64,000 nucleotides of DNA from Helicobacter salomonis (GTDB lineage: Bacteria; Campylobacterota; Campylobacteria; Campylobacterales; Helicobacteraceae), in contig NZ_JAERIS010000005.1 in assembly GCF_017979425.1 (NCBI RefSeq), positions 1 to 64,000 on the forward strand, given 5' to 3'. The position numbers and the translations under genes are program-made. Below the pieces are notes generated by a model that worked only from the letters and a program-made list of their open reading frames with translations, ran no database searches and had not been told where the DNA came from. Shown one piece after another: positions 45,882-54,057 of the stretch (position 1 is its first letter; every line of letters begins with the position of its first letter).

Positions 45882-45890
45882 TGCTATAAT
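45882..45890 (+). promoter_or_regulatory. extended -10 before scaffold copy B and usp
   Basis: Perfect TGC-TATAAT. Predicted start near 45897 gives either a ~110-base scaffold RNA or a 118-base usp leader. Confidence 0.55.
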
Positions 45891-45901
45891 GGCCTTCGCA
45901 G

Positions 45902-46003
45902 AGTTGGGGCATCAGCTCTTGGAGGAGAAGTCGCAGTGTCCGCTAGTGGGCAGGCTTTGATGATCCTGGGATCCCCTGGCTTTAGTGATGGGGATTATGT
46001 CAA
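45902..46003 (+). mobile_element. IS200/IS605-type right end, copy B (possible TnpB guide-RNA scaffold)
   Basis: Starts AGTTGGGGCATCAG, matching copy A; one frame reads GASALGGEVAVSASGQALM then GSPGFS, again like a TnpB C-terminus. The hairpin ATCCCC...GGGGAT (45971-45995) is followed by TATGTCAA ending at 46003. The usp ribosome-binding site AAGGTGG follows directly. Copies A and B differ enough to come from different insertions or long decay. Confidence 0.6.
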
Positions 46004-46014
46004 AAAGGTGGCGT

Positions 46015-46431
46015 ATGTTAAGGGTGCTTTTTGGGATCAGCGACACGCATGAGTGTAGGGCTGGGTTGGACGCAGCTCTCAAACTTTTCAAGAAACTTAG
46101 GGATGTGCATTTTACCCTTGTGCATGTGAGTCCAGAGGTGCTCATTTACCCAGAGAGCGGAATTATGAATTACAGCCAAACTGAGGTCATTGCCCATGAG
46201 CAGTCCAACCATCTCTTAGAAGAGTTCACGGAGTTATTTGCACAGGAGGGTATTGCATGCGAAGGGTTGCTCAAGGTGGGCAATCCTGTAGATGTGATTT
46301 TAGAAATGGCTCCAAGCTTCGATCTCTTGGTGATTGGGGCGAGTGAATCCTCAGCCTTTTATAAAATTTTCGGCTCACATCAAAATAGTTTTATCGACAA
46401 TTCGCCAGTCCCCGTCTTAGTCGCGAAATGA
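46015..46431 (+). CDS. universal stress protein family
   Basis: A 138-residue UspA-like protein (HP0031 position). I start at ATG 46015, with AAAAGGTGG before it, giving MLRVLFGISDTHECRAGLDAALKLF. The ATP-loop region appears as LLVIGASESSAFYKIFGSHQNSFIDNSPVPVLVAK, close to the G-2x-G-9x-G(S/T) pattern but with FGSHQNSFI at the end. Predicted nucleotide-binding stress protein in the cytosol. Its leader is an IS605-type right-end remnant. clpA follows after 17 bases. Confidence 0.85.
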   Translation: MLRVLFGISDTHECRAGLDAALKLFKKLRDVHFTLVHVSPEVLIYPESGIMNYSQTEVIAHEQSNHLLEEFTELFAQEGIACEGLLKVGNPVDVILEMAPSFDLLVIGASESSAFYKIFGSHQNSFIDNSPVPVLVAK

Positions 46432-46448
46432 ATCTCCAAAGGTAGGTA

Positions 46449-48668
46449 ATGCCCTCTATCACTATCAGATTGCACCGTGTCCTCAATGCCTCCGTGGCAT
46501 TGGCATCTAAATTATCCCATCGTTTTACTACCATCGAGCATGTCTTCTTGGTAATGCTCAATGATAAGGAGATTCAGGGGTTTTTACGACAACTAGATGT
46601 GGATATTTTAGATGCCAGGCAGATGATCCAAAACTATCTTGTCGAAAATGTGCCTATCTATGGCAGTATGGAAGAGCGCAAACGCCCCAAGCATGATCAG
46701 GAATTGCTAGATTTATTCCACGCATTGGAAGATTATGTCCAGGACACGCATTATAAAATTATCGATGTGCAGGATTTTCTCTTCATTATGCTGCAAGAGA
46801 ATAAAAGCTATAGCGCGCGCGTGCTACATTCTTTCCAAGTTGATAGTCTCAAAATCCTTGAACATCCTCCTCTTTCTTTTTCTAAGGAGAAGGTTTCTGC
46901 TCTACAGAAGTTTGCGCGCAATCTCAACGAGTTGGCCCGCCAAAACTCCATCGATCCGATCTCACACCGCGATGCAGAACTCCAAAAAGTCATCGAAGTG
47001 TTAGGACGGCGCAAGAAAAATAATCCCCTTTTGGTGGGTGAGCCAGGTGTGGGTAAGACTGCCATCGCCGAGGGGTTGGCCCTTAAGATCGTCCAAAAAG
47101 AGGTGCCTTCATTTTTATTGGCACGCACAATTTATGCTTTAGACTTGAGCGCAATGGTAGCTGGGAGCAAATACAGGGGTGAATTTGAAAAACGGCTGAA
47201 AAAGACCCTTAAGGAGTTACAAAAAGACAAGGGGAGTATTCTCTTCATTGATGAGATTCACACCGTGTTAGGAGCGGGAGCGTCGAGTACAGGTGCGCTG
47301 GATGGGGCCAATATTCTCAAGCCTATGCTGGCTGATGGAAGTTTAAGTTGCATCGGCGCGACAACTTTTGAAGAATTTAGATCTGTCCTGGAGAAAGACA
47401 AGGCTTTCTGCCGTCGTTTTAGCAAAATCGACATTTTAGAACCTTCCAAGCAGGATTGCTATGCAATTTTGGATAGTTTATCTAGCCACTACGAACGCCA
47501 CCACCATGTACACTATAGCAAGGAGGCGCTCAAGGCCTGCGTAGATCTATCGGTGCACTATCTTCATGAGAATTTTCTTCCTGATAAAGCAATCGATCTG
47601 ATGGATATGGCTGGTTCGTTCAAAAAAATTTATGCCCCTGGAACACATCCCCCTACGATCTCCAAACACGACATTGAAAATGTGCTCTCCTCTAAGATCG
47701 ATATTCCCAAAGCGCATATTAGTTTAGAGAAAAGAAATCAGCTCAAGGGACTTGAAGAGAAGCTAAAAAAAGAGATAGTTGCCCAAGATCAGGCGATTGA
47801 ACGCTTAGTCGAAGCGATTAAAATCCACGCTTCTGGTCTGGTTGGAGAGCAGAAGCCCATTGGCAGCTTTCTTTTTGTAGGTCCTAGTGGGGTAGGCAAG
47901 ACGGAGTTAGCTAAGGTTTTGGCTAAACACATGCATTTACACCTGGAACGCTTTGACATGAGCGAATACAAAGAACCCCACAGTATTTCTAAGCTCATTG
48001 GTGCGCCTTCTGGCTATGTGGGCTTTGAACAGGGTGGACTTTTGGTCAATGCGGTTCGCAAACATCCCCACTGCGTGCTTTTGCTCGATGAAATTGAAAA
48101 AGCTCATCCCAATGTCTACGACTTGCTTTTGCAAATCACGGATAATGCCACGCTCACAGATAATAATGGACGCAAAAGCGACTTTAAGCATACCATCCTC
48201 ATTCTAACCTCCAATGCGGGGAGCAATGCGCTAGGACGCGTAGGCTTTTTGGACGATCACGCACATAAATACCACCAGGCTCTTAAAGATTTATTGAGCA
48301 CTGAACTGCGCTCCAGATTGGACGCGATCTTGAGTTTCAATCCCCTCACTTTGGAAAATTTGGAGCGTATCGCTTACAAAGAGTGTCAAAAACTCGAAGA
48401 ACTTCTGGCGCCTAGAAACATCACTCTAAGTTTGGAAAAGAATGCGAGTACGCATTTGGCTTCTTTGTGCTTCAAAGATCCGCTAGGTGCGCGCGTGATG
48501 GCTAAGCTGGTGCATGACCATATTAAAGTCAAACTCAGCGATGCGATTCTCTTTGGTGGGCTTAAGGAAGGGGGGAGTGTGAGAGTGGTGCTCAAAAATC
48601 AGGAACTCAAGGTGCTGTGTAAACAAAAAAGCCACACCAAGCCCCCTAAAAAGATGAGAAATACTTAA
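46449..48668 (+). CDS. clpA: ATP-dependent Clp protease ATP-binding subunit ClpA
   Basis: AAA+ unfoldase that feeds proteins to ClpP. N-terminal double repeat (about 1-145), first AAA module with Walker A GEPGVGKTAIAEG (about 196-208) and Walker B ILFIDEIH, second with GPSGVGKTELAK (about 476) and VLLLDEIEKAHP. Length 739. The gene for its adaptor ClpS, which sits just before clpA in many bacteria (and HP0032 in H. pylori as I recall), is absent here; usp directly precedes clpA. Confidence 0.95.
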   Translation: MPSITIRLHRVLNASVALASKLSHRFTTIEHVFLVMLNDKEIQGFLRQLDVDILDARQMIQNYLVENVPIYGSMEERKRPKHDQELLDLFHALEDYVQDTHYKIIDVQDFLFIMLQENKSYSARVLHSFQVDSLKILEHPPLSFSKEKVSALQKFARNLNELARQNSIDPISHRDAELQKVIEVLGRRKKNNPLLVGEPGVGKTAIAEGLALKIVQKEVPSFLLARTIYALDLSAMVAGSKYRGEFEKRLKKTLKELQKDKGSILFIDEIHTVLGAGASSTGALDGANILKPMLADGSLSCIGATTFEEFRSVLEKDKAFCRRFSKIDILEPSKQDCYAILDSLSSHYERHHHVHYSKEALKACVDLSVHYLHENFLPDKAIDLMDMAGSFKKIYAPGTHPPTISKHDIENVLSSKIDIPKAHISLEKRNQLKGLEEKLKKEIVAQDQAIERLVEAIKIHASGLVGEQKPIGSFLFVGPSGVGKTELAKVLAKHMHLHLERFDMSEYKEPHSISKLIGAPSGYVGFEQGGLLVNAVRKHPHCVLLLDEIEKAHPNVYDLLLQITDNATLTDNNGRKSDFKHTILILTSNAGSNALGRVGFLDDHAHKYHQALKDLLSTELRSRLDAILSFNPLTLENLERIAYKECQKLEELLAPRNITLSLEKNASTHLASLCFKDPLGARVMAKLVHDHIKVKLSDAILFGGLKEGGSVRVVLKNQELKVLCKQKSHTKPPKKMRNT

Positions 48669-48677
48669 GGAATATAG

Positions 48678-49046
48678 ATGTCTCCCTCTGTTGAAGTGCT
48701 ATATACAAAAATTCACCGCGCAGTGGTGACAGATGCCAATCTGCACTACCAGGGCTCCATTACCATTGGCAAGGATTTGATGCAAGCAGCTAAGTTGTAT
48801 CCGTGGATGAAAGTAGATGTGGTTAATATCAACAATGGCGCGCGTTTTAGCACCTATGCCATTGTGGGTGAAGATGGACGCGAAATTTGCGTCAATGGAG
48901 CAGCAAGCCGTTTGGTGCAAATTGGAGATCAGGTTATCATTTTAGCTTATATGCAACTCAGTTTGGAACATGTTAGCACCCACCAACCTCATGTTGTTTT
49001 GCTCGGAGATGATAATACGATCTTAGAGAAAGGAAAGCCATGCTAG
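48678..49046 (+). CDS. panD: aspartate 1-decarboxylase
   Basis: Makes beta-alanine for pantothenate. It is made as a proenzyme that cleaves itself at Gly26-Ser27 in HYQGSITIG to give a pyruvoyl group. Seen also: NGARFSTYAIVGEDGREICVNGAASR. Length 122. Overlaps ybaB by seven bases. Confidence 0.95.
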   Translation: MSPSVEVLYTKIHRAVVTDANLHYQGSITIGKDLMQAAKLYPWMKVDVVNINNGARFSTYAIVGEDGREICVNGAASRLVQIGDQVIILAYMQLSLEHVSTHQPHVVLLGDDNTILEKGKPC

Positions 49047-49342
49047 ATTTAGGCCAGTTGGGTGGACTCTTATCCCAGCTTCAAGAGCAGTTCAAGGAAG
49101 TAGAAGCCAAGCAAAAGACGGCGCAGTTTAGTGCCAAAAGTGGTGGGGGACTTGTTAAGGTCTGTATCAATGGTGCGGGTGAACTCTTGGATATTCAGAT
49201 TGACGATAGCCTTTTAGAAGACAAGGAAGCCTTGCAAATCTACCTAATGAGTGCGCTCAACGAGGCATACAAACAAGTAGAGGAAGGACGCAAGAACTCC
49301 GCCTTTGGCATGCTGGGCGGTTTGAATCCCTTTGGAAAATAG
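49040..49342 (+). CDS. nucleoid-associated protein YbaB/EbfC family
   Basis: A 100-residue DNA-binding dimer of the YbaB family. Seen: the GGGLVKVCINGAGELLDIQIDDSLL strand segment and an N-terminal glutamine/lysine-rich helix (QLQEQFKEVEAKQKTAQ). Position after panD matches HP0035. The recR/dnaX context common elsewhere is missing. Confidence 0.93.
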   Translation: MLDLGQLGGLLSQLQEQFKEVEAKQKTAQFSAKSGGGLVKVCINGAGELLDIQIDDSLLEDKEALQIYLMSALNEAYKQVEEGRKNSAFGMLGGLNPFGK

Positions 49343-49350
49343 GCACTGTT

Positions 49351-50355
49351 TTGAATTTGAGCGGGCGTTCTTTGGCGGTTCTGCTATGTTGTATACCCTT
49401 GAATGCCTATGATTTTTCTCAATGTGTCCAATACCATCGCTTGGCCACCCATGGCATGAGTGTGTCGCTTCTTTGGCATGATAAACAAGTTGCCTTTTTG
49501 CGCTCTGCCACTCCGCCTAAGGGGGTTAAAATCCTCAAACGCGATCCTTTCATTGGTTTTTATCTGATCCAAGCCCCTAAAACTCGCTTTGCCTATAATC
49601 TCCTAGACATTGATGCTCAGGCCTATAAGCGTGCCTTAGCAGGAATTCACGCGCGTGCGCAGACGGGTTCTATTGTGGAACGCCAAGGGGGTTTTTTGGA
49701 CTTTGCGCGTTTCTCTGCCCCTTTGGGGGTAGGTGGCGTGGTGAGCAATATTTGCTACCAAATTTATGGTGTAGGAGTGGGCAAGTATGAATTTGTCGAA
49801 ACAAAATACCTCAAACGCTTCTTGGCCCAAAAAAGTGCTTACTATGGCGATATTGGGGTGCGGATGCGCTCAGGGAGTGCTGTGGTGCAAAGCGTAGATC
49901 CTTTCTTTCCACATAATCCCTTTTTAGAGGGCGATGTGATCTTGAAAGTCAATAACCAGCCTGTGCATAATGCCCGCGATATAGAGTGGGTGGTGAGCAA
50001 TCTAGCCTATCAAAGCCACGCGCGCATTACTCTCAAAAGACGCAATCTCACTAAAGAGGTCGTGGTCAAGGTAGGTAAGCTCTATGGAGGGTTTTTATTG
50101 CCCGACACTTTTTTGGAACGCTTTGGGATAACCCTCGATCATAATCTGGTGATCACCAAGGCTACGCGTCTTGCCCCCCCTTTAGACACACTCCAAGTGG
50201 GCGATCGCTTGCTCTGGATCAATAAAAGGCCCATTGTGAGTGGGGGGCAATCCCCGCGTGTTGCCTTGCAAAGAGCATTGAGTGCAGCGTTCATGCAGGG
50301 GCGGATTGAAATGTTGATCTTAAGGAATGGTTTTGAATTCTATGTGCGCCTCTGA
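49351..50355 (+). CDS. secreted PDZ-domain protein
   Basis: 334 residues with a signal peptide (about 1-19; start TTG 49351, ribosome-binding site weak) and two PDZ-like units: about 163-232 (GVRMRSGSAVVQSV, LEGDVILKVNNQPVHNARDI) and about 258-330 (LVITKATRLAPP, VGDRLLWINKRPI). No protease domain is seen. The N-terminal part (about 20-110) has a pair of periplasmic cysteines. Probably a periplasmic scaffold or chaperone. In the HP0036-like position. Overlaps the start region of ispA. Confidence 0.8.
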   Translation: MNLSGRSLAVLLCCIPLNAYDFSQCVQYHRLATHGMSVSLLWHDKQVAFLRSATPPKGVKILKRDPFIGFYLIQAPKTRFAYNLLDIDAQAYKRALAGIHARAQTGSIVERQGGFLDFARFSAPLGVGGVVSNICYQIYGVGVGKYEFVETKYLKRFLAQKSAYYGDIGVRMRSGSAVVQSVDPFFPHNPFLEGDVILKVNNQPVHNARDIEWVVSNLAYQSHARITLKRRNLTKEVVVKVGKLYGGFLLPDTFLERFGITLDHNLVITKATRLAPPLDTLQVGDRLLWINKRPIVSGGQSPRVALQRALSAAFMQGRIEMLILRNGFEFYVRL

Positions 50356-51232
50356 GAGTGCCCTAGACTTTTATGCACAGGTCTGTGCAGATTTTAAGCT
50401 ATACGTGTCCCGTGCTAACCCTCCTATAAAAACTTTTCATCCCTTTTTCGAAAAAGCTTTTTGGGAAATGCTTTTAAACGGGGGCAAGCGCTTTAGGCCC
50501 AAACTCTTTCTAGCAGTGATCTGCGCCTTTGAAACAGACATAAAAGCGGTGCACGCGTGTTTCCCCATCGCTCTGGCCTTAGAAGTGCTGCATACTTATT
50601 CTCTCATCCACGATGATCTGCCCTGTATGGATAATGCCGATGAGCGTCGTCATCACCCCACTTTACACAAAACCTATGGCGAAGCTATGGCAACTTTAGT
50701 GGGCGATGGCCTCAACACTTATGCTTTCGAGCTTTTGGCTAGTGCACCCCTCTCAGATTGCCTAAAAATCTCCCTCATCGCCACTTTGGCACAATGTGGC
50801 GGCATAGCGGGCATGGTCCTGGGTCAAGCCCTGGACTGCCATTTTGAGCACCAACAACTTGATCGCGCTCAATTAGAAACGCTACACACACTAAAAACGG
50901 GTAAGTTGATTGCCGCCAGTCTGAAAATGGGCGCGTTGGTGGTGTGCGATCGCACGGACTCCCATTTACCACAACAACTCTTTGATTTTGGACTCACCTT
51001 GGGGTTATTTTTTCAAGTGCGTGATGACATTATCGATGCCACACAAAGCCCTCAAGAATCAGGTAAGAGCACTCATTTGGACACTTTTAAGAATAATTAT
51101 GTCAACCTACTTGGCTTGTCCAAAGCCCAAGAATATTTGCAAGAACTTCAGGCAGATTTATTGCAAATGCTTGCAGGTTTTCCACATCATCTACCACTTT
51201 ATCTGCAGACTCTGCTCAAGGAACTCGCATGA
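50342..51232 (+). CDS. ispA: polyprenyl (farnesyl/geranylgeranyl) diphosphate synthase
   Basis: Condenses isopentenyl diphosphate with allylic diphosphates for undecaprenyl, quinone and other isoprenoids. Seen: LLNGGKRFRPKLFL, first Asp-rich motif LIHDDLPCMDNADERR, GDGLNTYAFELL, second motif FQVRDDIIDAT. About 297 residues. The start is ATG 50342 or 50327; neither has well spaced ribosome binding, so coupling to the PDZ gene is likely. Overlaps surE by four bases, as HP0929-HP0930. Confidence 0.93.
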   Translation: MCASESALDFYAQVCADFKLYVSRANPPIKTFHPFFEKAFWEMLLNGGKRFRPKLFLAVICAFETDIKAVHACFPIALALEVLHTYSLIHDDLPCMDNADERRHHPTLHKTYGEAMATLVGDGLNTYAFELLASAPLSDCLKISLIATLAQCGGIAGMVLGQALDCHFEHQQLDRAQLETLHTLKTGKLIAASLKMGALVVCDRTDSHLPQQLFDFGLTLGLFFQVRDDIIDATQSPQESGKSTHLDTFKNNYVNLLGLSKAQEYLQELQADLLQMLAGFPHHLPLYLQTLLKELA

Positions 51233-51996
51233 AACCTCATATCTTGCTCACCAATGATGATGGCTACGAAGCTAGAGGACTACTCGCTCTCAGAGATGCG
51301 CTCAGCAGCATTGCTGATGTAATGGTGGTTGCCCCCAAGAATGAAAAATCAGCCTGTGGACATGGGATTACTATCAGCGTGCCTCTGCGCATTGAAGAAA
51401 TCGACAAAGGCTATTTCCGTGTAGATGATGGTACGCCCAGTGATTGTGTCTGTTTAGCCGTTTCGATGAATCAACGCCCCTTTGATTTGATGATCTCGGG
51501 CATTAATCATGGTTCTAACATGGGTGAAGATGTGCTCTATTCGGGCACAGTAGCAGGCGCGATTGAAGGTACTTTGCATAAAATTCCCTCTATTGCCATT
51601 TCCCAAAGCATTCAAGATCGCACAAAGTTCGCCCAACATGATTTTAGTGCAGCGACTCAGATTGCCTTGCGTTTAGTGCAGCAATATCTCAAACATGGTT
51701 TTCCCTTTGCCCCGCATGCGCGTAAATTTCTCAATGTCAATATTCCTCAAAGCGTGCCTAAGGGGATCAAGATTACCCAAAAAGGCGTGCGCCTTTATAG
51801 CAACAATGTCCATCTTAAAACAGATCCCAAAGGCAGACAATATTGCTGGTTGGGTTTAAATCCTCTCAAGTGGGAAGAGCGGGAGGGGGTTTTAAGTGAT
51901 TTTGAAGCCATCGCCCATGGCTATGTTTCCATCACCCCCATCACCCTCAACATGACTAGTTACACAGATTTGCAAATTCTCCAAGAGTGGATGTAA
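51229..51996 (+). CDS. surE: 5'-nucleotidase SurE
   Basis: Metal-dependent nucleoside monophosphatase active in stationary phase. Seen: ILLTNDDGYEARGL (metal Asp pair), VVAPKNEKSACGHGIT, DGTPSDCVCLAV, ISGINHGSNMGEDVLYSGTVAGA. Length 255. Confidence 0.96.
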   Translation: MKPHILLTNDDGYEARGLLALRDALSSIADVMVVAPKNEKSACGHGITISVPLRIEEIDKGYFRVDDGTPSDCVCLAVSMNQRPFDLMISGINHGSNMGEDVLYSGTVAGAIEGTLHKIPSIAISQSIQDRTKFAQHDFSAATQIALRLVQQYLKHGFPFAPHARKFLNVNIPQSVPKGIKITQKGVRLYSNNVHLKTDPKGRQYCWLGLNPLKWEEREGVLSDFEAIAHGYVSITPITLNMTSYTDLQILQEWM

Positions 51997-52024
51997 TGCC
52001 CAAACTTTGTAGTAGAATGGGGAG

Positions 52025-52690
52025 ATGAAAATGATCGTGTGGATGCGTCGGGCTTTTTTGGTTTTATTGGTTCCCTTGATCTTTGTGCTCACAGGGTGTC
52101 ATCGCTTGAATATGGGCTATTTCTCTGAAGTGCGCGGAGACTATGCCTTCAACTACAATGCGCCCATTGTGGTGGTGCATGATAAAGAAGATATGGTCAG
52201 CTCTTACTACCTACAATTCATTATCTATGAGTTACAACAACTGGGTTTTTATAATGTTTTTAAACCGCAAGATTACCCCATCTCTCAGGCTAAAAATACC
52301 ATTTATATTCAGGTTGTGCGCAATATCATGGCCCAGCCGGTTTATAATTATGACTACACATTAATTGAGCGCGCCAAACGGCATCGCTGTTACTGGCATG
52401 AGGGGCAGTTTTATTGCGCTAGGGTACCTACCAATTACTATGCTATCACTGGGTTTTCTGCCTCTAGTGCAATGTTAGCGGGCTCGCATTTTATTTTGGA
52501 CTGGTGGGACAATACCTTGAACAAACGCGTGCTCTACATCGATGGCAGTGTGAGTGGTAAAACTTGCGGCTACAATCGACTTTATGAAGACCTCATTGGC
52601 AACACTATCCGACGCATTGACTTCACGCGCTCGGAACATTACCGCTACTACGATCGCCTCCCCATTTACATGCCATGTTATAAGCGCTAA
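52025..52690 (+). CDS. lipoprotein of unknown function
   Basis: A 221-residue lipoprotein: signal peptide AFLVLLVPLIFVLTGC with lipobox LTGC at about residues 22-25. The mature part is aromatic-rich (many Tyr) with cysteine pairs CYWHEGQFYC and a later Cys pair. The folding pattern MVSSYYLQFIIYELQQLGFYNVF resembles the 'LpoB/DUF4136' style of small alpha/beta lipoproteins, but I cannot name a family. It is in the HP0931/0932 region and precedes queD by three bases. Cell-envelope role inferred. Confidence 0.78.
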   Translation: MKMIVWMRRAFLVLLVPLIFVLTGCHRLNMGYFSEVRGDYAFNYNAPIVVVHDKEDMVSSYYLQFIIYELQQLGFYNVFKPQDYPISQAKNTIYIQVVRNIMAQPVYNYDYTLIERAKRHRCYWHEGQFYCARVPTNYYAITGFSASSAMLAGSHFILDWWDNTLNKRVLYIDGSVSGKTCGYNRLYEDLIGNTIRRIDFTRSEHYRYYDRLPIYMPCYKR

Positions 52691-52693
52691 CCC

Positions 52694-53326
52694 ATGCAAA
52701 TTAGAAGAACTTTCCACTTTTGTGCCAGCCACATTGTGCGCAACTGCACCTCTAAGCGGTGCGCGACTAGCATCCACGGCCACAACTACCAAGTCGAGGT
52801 TTTTATAGAGGCGCATCGCCTAGATCATGCCGGGATGGTCCTAGATTTTGGTTTATTTAAAAACGAGATTGCGAGTTTTATCGATGCCTTTGACCATGCC
52901 CACCATTTCTGGGATCGCGAGTCTGCAGAATTTCAAAAGTGTATCACCTCTACATGTACGCGCTATGTCAAGCTAGGTTTCAACCCCAGCGCAGAAGGGT
53001 ATGCCCTGATGTTTCATTTGTTTTTAGATGCCATTGTATGCGCCACAGAGTTTCATAATGGCGAAGCTCCCTTGAGTGTGAGTTCTGTGCGCGTGCATGA
53101 AACCAATTACGGCTACGCCCAGAGTTTCAAAGCAGACTTACAAAATCCGCATTTAATGCGCCATATCTCTTTGGAGAGCGTGCATTTCTCTGCGGGCATC
53201 CTAGAAGAGATGCGCGATCCGACCCTCTTAGATAAACTCAAACTCTATTATAATCTGCGCGCTTGCGCGTTGATCCCCCCCAAAAAACCCTTTTTAGCTC
53301 CCCCACCCCTCTCCCAAATACACTGA
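52694..53326 (+). CDS. queD: 6-carboxytetrahydropterin synthase
   Basis: Converts dihydroneopterin triphosphate to 6-carboxy-tetrahydropterin in queuosine synthesis. Zinc ligands are His in FHFCASH and the HGHNY pair; the catalytic cysteine is in CTSKRC. At 210 residues it is longer than E. coli QueD (about 120), with an inserted segment after FDHAHHFWDRESAEF. Stop overlaps the queE ATG (TGATG). Confidence 0.9.
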   Translation: MQIRRTFHFCASHIVRNCTSKRCATSIHGHNYQVEVFIEAHRLDHAGMVLDFGLFKNEIASFIDAFDHAHHFWDRESAEFQKCITSTCTRYVKLGFNPSAEGYALMFHLFLDAIVCATEFHNGEAPLSVSSVRVHETNYGYAQSFKADLQNPHLMRHISLESVHFSAGILEEMRDPTLLDKLKLYYNLRACALIPPKKPFLAPPPLSQIH

Positions 53327-54057
53327 TGAAAACACTCCCGCTTGTAGAGGTCTTTTATAGTCTCCAGGGGGAAGGCTCTTGTGTAGGACAACCCAGCGTG
53401 TTTATCCGCTTGGGAGGGTGTAATTTTAAATGCGTAGGCTTTGGAGTGCAGAGTCGCATTGAGGGTAAGGAAGTCCTAGGCTGTGATAGCGCGTATGCCG
53501 TGCGCCCTAATGCTCAATGGCAGTATTTAAACAACCCCCAAGAATTATTAGCCAAACTCCCCCCCTTCAACCCCGATCGCTTGCCCTTAATTGTGCTTAC
53601 AGGGGGTGAGCCCAGTTTACATTTTAAAAACCCTATTTTACTTGAAGCCTTGGAGGTGTTAGGCGAGCGTGGGCATGAAATTTGGGCAGAGAGCAATGGA
53701 AGCATGTTTTTTGACTTTAACCCACCCTTAGATTCGTTGCACTTTACCCTAAGTCCTAAACTCTCCTTTAGTGGTGAAACAACCCCCCTAAAACCCTTAC
53801 AGAACATCATCGATCACGCCTTAGAAGTGGTGTTTAAATTTGTGCTGCATTGCCCCACAGATATAGATGAGGTGCAAGCCTTATTAAAGAATTTGTGCTT
53901 TAAAACCCCTCCCTTGGTCTATCTCATGCCTTTAGCCACAGACATGCAAACTCTCCAAGAGGGTTTAGAGAACTTGGCGAGTGTGTGTTTGGAGCATGGT
54001 TACTCTTTGGGGCAGAGGCTACACATCCAACTTTGGGGTAATGAGGCAGGGCGTTGA
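53326..54057 (+). CDS. queE: 7-carboxy-7-deazaguanine synthase (radical SAM)
   Basis: Radical-SAM enzyme that makes CDG from the QueD product. Seen: YSLQGEGSCVGQPSVFIRLGGCNFKC, LTGGEPSLH, and GHEIWAESNGS. The cluster motif is unusual: Cys-x3-Cys is followed by 16 residues before the third Cys (VLGCDSAYAV) instead of two. Start ATG 53326 overlaps the queD stop; a frame opening at 53263 is rejected. 243 residues. The queD-queE pair matches HP0933-HP0934. Confidence 0.88.
   Translation: MKTLPLVEVFYSLQGEGSCVGQPSVFIRLGGCNFKCVGFGVQSRIEGKEVLGCDSAYAVRPNAQWQYLNNPQELLAKLPPFNPDRLPLIVLTGGEPSLHFKNPILLEALEVLGERGHEIWAESNGSMFFDFNPPLDSLHFTLSPKLSFSGETTPLKPLQNIIDHALEVVFKFVLHCPTDIDEVQALLKNLCFKTPPLVYLMPLATDMQTLQEGLENLASVCLEHGYSLGQRLHIQLWGNEAGR

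Larger units (their letters stand above)
45564..46014 (+). other. non-coding region with IS605-type right-end remnants
   Basis: 450 bases between bioD and usp contain no complete gene. They hold two TnpB-3'-end/right-end remnants (45671-45819 and 45902-46003), a weaker third hairpin-like copy (45833-45862), and two extended -10 boxes (45662-45670 and 45882-45890). Confidence 0.7.
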
